A DNA stretch of 11,557 nucleotides from Xanthomonas translucens pv. translucens DSM 18974 (GTDB taxonomy: Bacteria > Pseudomonadota > Gammaproteobacteria > Xanthomonadales > Xanthomonadaceae), in the NCBI RefSeq assembly GCF_000331775.1, contig NZ_CAPJ01000358.1, positions 1 to 11,557 on the forward strand, given 5' to 3'. Under the pieces are notes generated by a model. The model worked only from the letters and a program-made list of their open reading frames with translations. It did no database searches and was not told where the DNA came from. Position 1 is the stretch's first letter; each line of letters opens with the position of its first letter. This document shows, one piece after another, positions 7,119 through 11,557 of the stretch. The translations under genes and the position numbers were made by a program.

Positions 7119-7152
7119 TTCCGACCGTGTTCCGACGCGCATCCGCTAGCAT
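7119..7152 (+). promoter_or_regulatory. Possible promoter region of the two-component operon with a TTCCGAC direct repeat
   Basis: TTCCGAC occurs at 7119 and 7130, again 11 bp apart, followed by a possible -10 element TAGCAT (7147-7152) 41 bp before the ATG at 7193. No good -35 hexamer is found at normal spacing, which would fit a promoter that needs an activator bound to the repeat. The -10 assignment is weak. Confidence 0.3.
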
Positions 7153-7192
7153 GGCGTCATCCCCCCGACGTCCCGGAATGCGAGCGAGTGCC

Positions 7193-7894
7193 ATGCGGCT
7201 GTTGGTGATAGAGGACAACCGGAACCTGGTCGCGAACCTGTTCGACTACTTCGAGGTGCGCGGCCACACCCTGGACGCGGCGCCGGACGGCGTCACCGGG
7301 CTGCACCTGGCCACCACCCAACACTACGACGCGGTGATCCTGGACTGGATGCTGCCGCGCCTGGACGGGCCGCAGGTGCTGCGCGCGATGCGCGAGCAGC
7401 ACCACGCCGAGGTGCCGGTGATCATGCTCACCGCGCGCGACGAACTGCCGGACAAGATCGCCGGTTTCCGCGCCGGTGCCGACGACTACCTGACCAAGCC
7501 ATTCGCGCTGCCGGAACTGGAAGTGCGGCTGGAGGCGCTGCTGCTGCGCGCCAACGGCCGCGGCCGCAGCAAGCTGCTGCGCGTGGGCGACCTGCAACTG
7601 GACCTGGGCACGCTGGAGGCGACCCGCGGCGGCCGCACCCTGCACCTGTATCCGGCCTGCCGCAAACTGCTGGAAGTGCTGATGCAGGCCAGCCCGGCTG
7701 CGGTCACCCGCGATCGCCTGGAGCAGGCGCTGTGGGGCGACGAGCCGCCGGACGGCGACATGCTGCGCTCGCATATCTACGACCTGCGGCGCAGCGTGGA
7801 TGGCCCGTTCGCGGCCAAGCTGATCCACACTCTGCCGCGGATCGGCTACCGGCTCGCGGTGGTGGGCCCGCACGAGCAAGAGCATGCCGCGTAG
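7193..7894 (+). CDS. OmpR/PhoB-family response regulator (ColR/PhoP-like)
   Basis: This 233-residue two-domain transcription factor has a receiver domain at residues 1-118: acidic pocket E7-D8 (VIEDN), phosphoacceptor D51 (VILDWMLPRLDG), T80 (VIMLTARD) and K102 (YLTKPF). Residues about 125-225 form a winged-helix DNA-binding domain with TRDRLEQALWGDE, the recognition-helix stretch RSHIYDLRRSVD and the wing TLPRIGYRL. The start MRLLVIEDN gives the normal family N-terminus; ATG codons upstream in frame (7178, 7151) would add residues unlike the family. Its stop lies 11 bp inside the kinase gene, so the two are translationally coupled. Sitting divergently beside the PAP2-eptA genes, it probably regulates them, much as PmrA, PhoP or ColR control lipid A modification elsewhere. 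Assignment to ColR specifically cannot be settled by eye. Confidence 0.96.
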   Translation: MRLLVIEDNRNLVANLFDYFEVRGHTLDAAPDGVTGLHLATTQHYDAVILDWMLPRLDGPQVLRAMREQHHAEVPVIMLTARDELPDKIAGFRAGADDYLTKPFALPELEVRLEALLLRANGRGRSKLLRVGDLQLDLGTLEATRGGRTLHLYPACRKLLEVLMQASPAAVTRDRLEQALWGDEPPDGDMLRSHIYDLRRSVDGPFAAKLIHTLPRIGYRLAVVGPHEQEHAA

Positions 7895-9176
7895 GACCGG
7901 GCTGCGGCAGCGCATCACCCTGTGGCTGGTCGGCTATGCGGCGCTGCTGTCGCTGGCGGTGTTCGTGCATGGCTACATCGTCAACGACCAGGCCGAACAG
8001 CTGACCTGGCGTTCGCTGCTGAGTTCGGAACTGGAACATTTCCTGGCGCGCAGCGCGGTCGATCCGGACTACCGCTGGATCGACACCCGCACCGTGAGCC
8101 TGTACGGCGACGCCGGCGGCGAGCCGCTGCCGCCGGCGGTGGCGGCGCTGGCGCCGGGCCTGCACGACGACGTGCCGCTGGAAGGCCGCGACAAGGTGGT
8201 GCTGGTGCAGGACGTGCACGGCCGCCGCCTGGCGCTGGCACTGGACATCACCGAGCTGCAGAAGCACGAGGAGAACCTGGCGCTGTGGATGCTGCTGTCC
8301 AACGTGATCGCGGTGCTGCTGCTCGGCGCGCTGGTGGCCTGGGGCCTGGGCCGGGTGGTGCAGCCGCTCACCGACATGGCGCAACGCATCGGCAGCCTGC
8401 GCCCGGACCGGCCCGGCCAGCGCATCGACGTGCATCCGCGCGCCAGCGCCGAACAGGTGGTGATCGCCGATGCGTTGAACGACTACCTGCTGCGCAACGA
8501 CCTGTTCGTCGAGCGCGAGCGCGCCTTCATCGACAGCACCAGCCATGAATTGCGCACGCCGGTGGCGGTGATTGGCGGCGCCGCCGAACTGGCGCTGGAG
8601 CAGAGCGACATCCCGCCCAGCGCGCGCAACCAGCTGCTGCGCATCCGCCGCACCGCCAGCGGCGTCGGCCAATTGATCTCGTTGCTGCTGGTGCTGGCCA
8701 AGGATCCAGCGCGGCTGGCGCGCGGCAGCGACCTGGTGCGGCTGGACCAGCTGTTGCCGGACATCGTCGAGGACCATCGCCACCTGTGCGCCGACAAGCG
8801 CCTGGAACTGGCGCTGGCGCCGTTGCCGCCGTGCGAGGTGCTGGCGCCGCTGGCGATCGTGCAGGCGGCGATCGGCAACCTGCTGCGCAACGCGATCGAG
8901 AACAGCGACCAGGGCGTCATCCACATCGCGATGCCGGCGCCGGGCGTGGTGCGCATCGACGACCCCGGCCACGGCATGGCGCCCGAGGAGATCAGCGCGA
9001 TTTACATGCGCATGGCCCGCGGCGGCGGCCGCGAGGGCAGCGGCATCGGCCTGGACCTGATCGCGCGCCTGTGCGAGCACCTGGGCTGGTCGCTGCACCT
9101 GGATTCGGATGCCGGGCAGGGTACTCGGGCGACGCTGGATCTGCGTCCGGCATTGGAGAACGGCGGCGCGGCGTAG
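7884..9176 (+). CDS. Membrane sensor histidine kinase paired with the upstream response regulator
   Basis: This 430-residue kinase has membrane helix 1 at about residues 11-33, a periplasmic sensor of only about 100 residues (34-131), and membrane helix 2 at about 132-156. A HAMP-like linker follows (157-205), then the dimerisation/phosphoacceptor helix with H221 in STSHELRTPVAVIGG. The catalytic ATPase domain shows the N box (N332, N336, N340 in GNLLRNAIEN), the G1 box (D359-D360 in IDDPGHGM) and the G2 box (GREGSGIGLDLI, about 382-393). No F box is obvious between G1 and G2, where the segment is short (AIYMRMARGG). The ATG at 7884 overlaps the regulator's stop by 11 bp, and no separate ribosome binding site is needed. 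The periplasmic part ends in the charged stretch ELQKHEEN just before helix 2. The signal is unknown; for related systems, cationic peptides, divalent metals or iron are established cues. Confidence 0.95.
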   Translation: MPRRTGLRQRITLWLVGYAALLSLAVFVHGYIVNDQAEQLTWRSLLSSELEHFLARSAVDPDYRWIDTRTVSLYGDAGGEPLPPAVAALAPGLHDDVPLEGRDKVVLVQDVHGRRLALALDITELQKHEENLALWMLLSNVIAVLLLGALVAWGLGRVVQPLTDMAQRIGSLRPDRPGQRIDVHPRASAEQVVIADALNDYLLRNDLFVERERAFIDSTSHELRTPVAVIGGAAELALEQSDIPPSARNQLLRIRRTASGVGQLISLLLVLAKDPARLARGSDLVRLDQLLPDIVEDHRHLCADKRLELALAPLPPCEVLAPLAIVQAAIGNLLRNAIENSDQGVIHIAMPAPGVVRIDDPGHGMAPEEISAIYMRMARGGGREGSGIGLDLIARLCEHLGWSLHLDSDAGQGTRATLDLRPALENGGAA

Positions 9177-9384
9177 CGCATTGCCGCGCTTGCACCGAAG
9201 CGGCATCGGCAGCGTGGCTCTGGCGGCGCAATCCTGTGAGCGGCTTGAGCCGCGACTGCGCCCGCAGCCGGGTTGGCCTCCGCGCCCAGACGGCATCCGC
9301 AGCCTTGGCGCTATCCAGCTCCGTTCGTCGCGGCTGAGGCTCATACAGGCGTTCAGAGCGCCGAGGAGCTTGCGTGCGCGGGCC

Positions 9385-9882
9385 TCAGGCTTGCTGCGGC
9401 AACAGTCCGCGCTGCAGCAGCCAGGCGCGCGCGTCCTCGGCATCCTGTTCGAACCAGGCGCGGGTGGAGCCCAGCCGGTAGGTGTAGCCCCACGCGTCCA
9501 TGTCGGCCATCAGCCGCGCGCTGCCCACGCCGGGCAGCGCGTCGGCCAGCACGATCTGCAGGTAGCAGGTGGCGTCCTCTTCCTCGTCCGAGTCGGTGGC
9601 GTCGGTATGCACCCGCGCACGCCGTTCCGGCGGCAGCACGATCAGGTGGCAGGCTTCGTGCAGCAGCGAGTGCACCGGTGTGTCGTCGCGCACGTACACG
9701 TCGCTGGCGATCACCCCGGCTTCCGGTTCGCCCCAGTAGCTGCCGGGAATCCTGGCGCCGTCGGCGACCCGGTGCAGCCTCAGCCCATGCCGGGCCAACA
9801 GTGCACGCGGCGCGTCCAGGCCGATGGCGCCGACGGTCAGGACCTGGGCAGCGGGTGCGGAACGGGAGTCGTCGGTCTGCAT
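9385..9882 (-). CDS. Conserved protein of unknown function with HExxH zinc motif
   Basis: This 165-residue soluble protein has no signal peptide or membrane segment. A zincin-like core is visible: a strand GEPEAGVIASDVYV, then the helix LLHEACHLIVL with H75-E76-x-x-H79, then an acidic loop and the helix EEEDATCYLQIVLAD, where E101 or E102 (about 22-23 residues after H79) could be the third metal ligand. The rest includes the patterns IPGSYWGEPEAG, DMDAWGY and a C-terminal TRAWFEQDAEDARAWL helix, which I recall as conserved among proteobacterial proteins without assigned function. A catalytic role as a metallopeptidase is possible but unproven. The ATG at 9882 was chosen because residues before it look random; no clear ribosome binding site is seen. 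It lies 250 bp after minE on the same strand and may have its own promoter. Confidence 0.8.
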   Translation of the reverse strand: MQTDDSRSAPAAQVLTVGAIGLDAPRALLARHGLRLHRVADGARIPGSYWGEPEAGVIASDVYVRDDTPVHSLLHEACHLIVLPPERRARVHTDATDSDEEEDATCYLQIVLADALPGVGSARLMADMDAWGYTYRLGSTRAWFEQDAEDARAWLLQRGLLPQQA

Positions 9883-10132
9883 CGGAAGGTCGGAAAAGAG
9901 AGGGGCGCGTGGCGCAATCGGCAACGCGTTAGCGGATGGTTGCGGCAAGCGGATGACGCGACCATCGCACCGCTGAAGAGCATGCGTTCGCTGCGCGCCG
10001 CTGGCGGGGTACACGCAACTGCGGCCAATGGCAGGCGCCGCGGTGCATCCTCGCCAGCACGTCACCCAGAACGCAACGTCGGCGCTGCAGCACGCCGCGG
10101 CCGCCGTCGGCGAGCGCAGCGCGCTGCATTGC

Positions 10133-10390
10133 TCAGGGCGACGGCCCTTCCGGCAATGCCACCGAGATATCGAGCACGTCGTGTTCGCCGTCCTTGACCA
10201 GGTCCACCTTGACCGCGTCGGCGTCGATGTTGACGTACTTCTTGATCACTTCCAGCAGTTCGCGTTGCAGCAGCGGCAGGTAATCCGGGCCGCCGCGGTG
10301 GTTGCGCTCCTGCGCGATGATGATCTGCAAGCGGTTCTTGGCCGTCTCGGCGGTGTTCTTCTTGGCCTTGAGGAAGTCGAACAGTCCCAT
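10133..10390 (-). CDS. minE: Cell division topological specificity factor MinE
   Basis: This 85-residue protein binds MinD at the membrane, stimulates its ATPase and drives pole-to-pole oscillation of MinCD so that the division septum forms at mid-cell. The N-terminal amphipathic membrane-binding start is [11 protein letters not shown]. The MinD-binding helix follows (about residues 12-30, with [14 protein letters not shown]), then the dimerisation domain with [17 protein letters not shown]. The ATG at 10390 is preferred over an in-frame GTG at 10396 because it gives the family N-terminus and has GGAGGG (10396-10401) upstream. It starts 2 bp after the minD stop (TGA-GC-ATG), so translation is coupled. 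Confidence 0.98.
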   Translation of the reverse strand: MGLFDFLKAKKNTAETAKNRLQIIIAQERNHRGGPDYLPLLQRELLEVIKKYVNIDADAVKVDLVKDGEHDVLDISVALPEGPSP

Positions 10391-10392
10391 GC

Positions 10393-11202
10393 TCACCCTC
10401 CGAACAACTTGGTGAAGAAGCCCTTCTTCTCCACGGAGATGAAGCGCATCGGGCGCGCTTCGCCCATGATCCGGGCCACCGCGTCGTCGTAGGCCTGGCC
10501 GGCCGGGGATTCGCCGTCCAGGATCACCGGCTCGCCCTTGTTGGAGGCGTTGAGCACGTCGCCGGATTCGGGGATCACGCCGATCGCCTTCAGCCCCAGC
10601 ACTTCCTCCACGTCGGTGATGCTGAGCATCTCGCCGCCTTCCACCCGGCCCGGGCTGTAGCGGGTCAGCAGCAGGAACGCCGGCACGGTCTGGCCTTGCT
10701 CGGCCTTGCGGGTCTTGGAGTCGAGCAGGCCGATGATGCGGTCGGAGTCGCGCACCGAAGAGACTTCCGGATTGACCACGACCACCGCGCGGTCGGCGAA
10801 ATACATCGCCAGGAACGCACCCTTCTCGATGCCGGCCGGCGAATCGCAGACGATGTATTCGAAGCCTTCGGCGACCAGGTCCTTGAGCACCTTCTCCACG
10901 CCGTCCTGGGTCAGCGCGTCCTTGTCGCGGGTCTGCGAGGCGGCCAGCACGTACAGGTTGTCGAAGCGCTTGTCCTTGATCAGCGACTGCTTGAGCGTGG
11001 CCTCGCCGTGCACCACGTTGACGAAGTCGTACACCACCCGGCGCTCGCAGCCCATGATCAGGTCGAGGTTGCGCAGGCCCACGTCGAAGTCGATCACGGC
11101 GACCTTCTTGCCGCGTCGCGCCAGCCCGCAGGCCAGGCTCGCGCTGGTGGTGGTCTTGCCGACGCCGCCCTTGCCGGAGGTGACTACGATAATTTCAGCC
11201 AA
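10393..11202 (-). CDS. minD: Septum site-determining ATPase MinD
   Basis: This 269-residue ParA/MinD-family ATPase dimerises with ATP on the inner membrane, recruits MinC to block FtsZ assembly, and is released by MinE. The deviant Walker A motif GKGGVGKTT (residues 10-18, with K11 and K16) is followed by the switch I region [15 protein letters not shown]. The Walker B-like segment is [11 protein letters not shown]. The C-terminal amphipathic membrane-targeting helix is [13 protein letters not shown]. The start is a TTG at 11202, preceded by AGGAGA (11210-11215) at 7 bases; this gives the usual length and N-terminus ([12 protein letters not shown]). A longer reading to 11301 runs into minC and has no support. 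Gene order minC-minD-minE with short gaps indicates one operon. Confidence 0.98.
   Translation of the reverse strand: MAEIIVVTSGKGGVGKTTTSASLACGLARRGKKVAVIDFDVGLRNLDLIMGCERRVVYDFVNVVHGEATLKQSLIKDKRFDNLYVLAASQTRDKDALTQDGVEKVLKDLVAEGFEYIVCDSPAGIEKGAFLAMYFADRAVVVVNPEVSSVRDSDRIIGLLDSKTRKAEQGQTVPAFLLLTRYSPGRVEGGEMLSITDVEEVLGLKAIGVIPESGDVLNASNKGEPVILDGESPAGQAYDDAVARIMGEARPMRFISVEKKGFFTKLFGG
10396..10401 (-). promoter_or_regulatory. minE: Ribosome binding site of minE inside the end of minD
   Basis: GGAGGG on the minus strand spans the last bases of the minD reading frame and lies 5 bases before the minE ATG at 10390, supporting that start over the GTG at 10396, which the site itself overlaps. Confidence 0.75.
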
Positions 11203-11209
11203 AGGAATG

Positions 11210-11215
11210 TCTCCT
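11210..11215 (-). promoter_or_regulatory. minD: Ribosome binding site deciding the TTG start of minD
   Basis: AGGAGA on the minus strand lies 7 bases before TTG at 11202, in the 37-bp gap after minC. There is no ATG or GTG nearby that would give the family N-terminus, so a strong site appears to offset the weak start codon. Confidence 0.8.
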
Positions 11216-11239
11216 GATACGTTCGGTTGTAGGGCCGCG

Positions 11240-11557
11240 TCAATCTTGCGCGGCGATCTTGATCTGGTCCTGCTCCAGCCAGACCTGGACGGCCTTGCCA
11301 CGCAGTTCCTTGGGAATATCGTCCAGCACCTTGTAGTGGCCGGCGATGGCGACCAGTTCGGCGTGGAAGTCGCGGCAGAAGATCCGCGCCTCGGTGTTGC
11401 CTTGCGCGCCGGCCAGCGCGCGACCGCGCAGGCTGCCGTAGATATGGATGCTGCCGTCGGAGATCACTTCGGCGCCGGCACCGACCGTGGCCACCACGGT
11501 CAGGTCGCAGTTCTCGGCATACAGCTGCTGGCCCGAGCGCACCGCGGTCTTCTGCAT
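11240..11557 (-). CDS. minC: Septum site-determining protein MinC, C-terminal domain (5' end outside window)
   Basis: The visible 105 residues are the MinC C-terminal beta-helix domain, which dimerises, binds MinD and helps disrupt FtsZ bundles. Recognisable parts are [41 protein letters not shown], split by eye into its usual elements (RSGQQ start, VGAGAEV turn, HIYG and LRGRALAG), then ARIFC and [11 protein letters not shown]. Full MinC proteins are about 230-250 residues, so the N-terminal FtsZ-inhibiting domain lies beyond the right edge, and the Met at the window end is internal. The stop is TGA at 11240-11242, 37 bp before minD. Confidence 0.95.
   Translation of the reverse strand: MQKTAVRSGQQLYAENCDLTVVATVGAGAEVISDGSIHIYGSLRGRALAGAQGNTEARIFCRDFHAELVAIAGHYKVLDDIPKELRGKAVQVWLEQDQIKIAAQD

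Noticed and set aside
6178..7218. Reading eptA and the upstream region as one 908-codon protein
   Set aside because: The frame upstream of 6177 is the wrong frame of the PAP2 gene. The true eptA start is the ATG in the ATGA overlap, giving the family's normal N-terminus.
9240..9253. Hairpin GCGGC-TTGA-GCCGC after the kinase gene as a terminator
   Set aside because: The stem is only 5 bp and no T-run follows; such short inverted repeats are common in DNA this GC-rich. The rest of 9177-9384 shows nothing convincing.
7704..9443. Minus-strand open frame opposite the histidine kinase (579 codons)
   Set aside because: Low-complexity His/Gln/Arg/Ala composition and overlap with the clearly real kinase and the end of the regulator.
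9904..9975. tRNA-like stretch (GTGGCGCAATCGGCAACGCGT resembles a D arm, shown here only as a pattern around 9908-9928)
   Set aside because: No T arm with a GTTCGANTC-like loop at the right distance, no convincing anticodon stem or matching acceptor ends.
10116..10127. Palindrome GCAGCGCGCTGC just after minE as a terminator
   Set aside because: No spacer for a loop and no T-run on the minus strand. The 250-bp stretch 9883-10132 otherwise holds no supported gene or promoter.
11203..11301. N-terminal extension of MinD up to 11301
   Set aside because: It overlaps the end of minC in another frame, its residues are unlike MinD, and the TTG at 11202 has a well-placed ribosome binding site.

Overview
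The window looks like chromosomal DNA of a high-GC gammaproteobacterium of the Xanthomonadaceae (Xanthomonas or a close relative). This rests on very GC-rich codon use, a bacterial angiotensin-converting-enzyme homologue of the kind known from Xanthomonas, and the character of the Min, EptA and two-component proteins. The genus is inferred from remembered family resemblance; no search was run.

Left part (1-2241, + strand): two accessory-type genes. The first is open at the left edge. It is rich in Gln and Glu, starts with a 39-bp (13-residue) tandem repeat and ends in a polyglycine tail. The second, 45 bp downstream, encodes a coiled-coil protein with one membrane segment. The pair resembles the end of a mobilisation or relaxase locus of a plasmid or integrative element, but no catalytic domain lies inside the window, so this is tentative.

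Middle (2389-6992, - strand): a PAP2-family phosphatase and an EptA-type lipid A phosphoethanolamine transferase overlap by 4 bp (ATGA). They are followed after 96 bp by a lipoprotein-type M2 peptidyl-dipeptidase (ACE homologue). Diverging from the phosphatase across a 200-bp control region are an OmpR-family response regulator and its histidine kinase (7193-9176, + strand), which overlap by 11 bp. Together these look like a self-contained envelope-remodelling module: a sensor system next to the enzymes that remove or replace phosphate groups on lipid A, a known route to cationic peptide resistance. The divergent region holds three tandem 11-bp units and a second 11-bp-spaced repeat, both plausible response-regulator sites.

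Right part (9385-11557, - strand): a conserved protein of unknown function with an HExxH zinc motif, then the minC-minD-minE division-site operon (transcribed minC to minE, with minC cut by the right edge). minD uses a TTG start with a strong ribosome binding site.

No CRISPR array, rRNA, convincing tRNA or insertion sequence was seen. The strongest points for a second look are the coupled PAP2/EptA pair with its diverged PAP2 motifs, the 11-bp repeats in the control region, and the unusual repeat-plus-polyglycine protein at the left edge.
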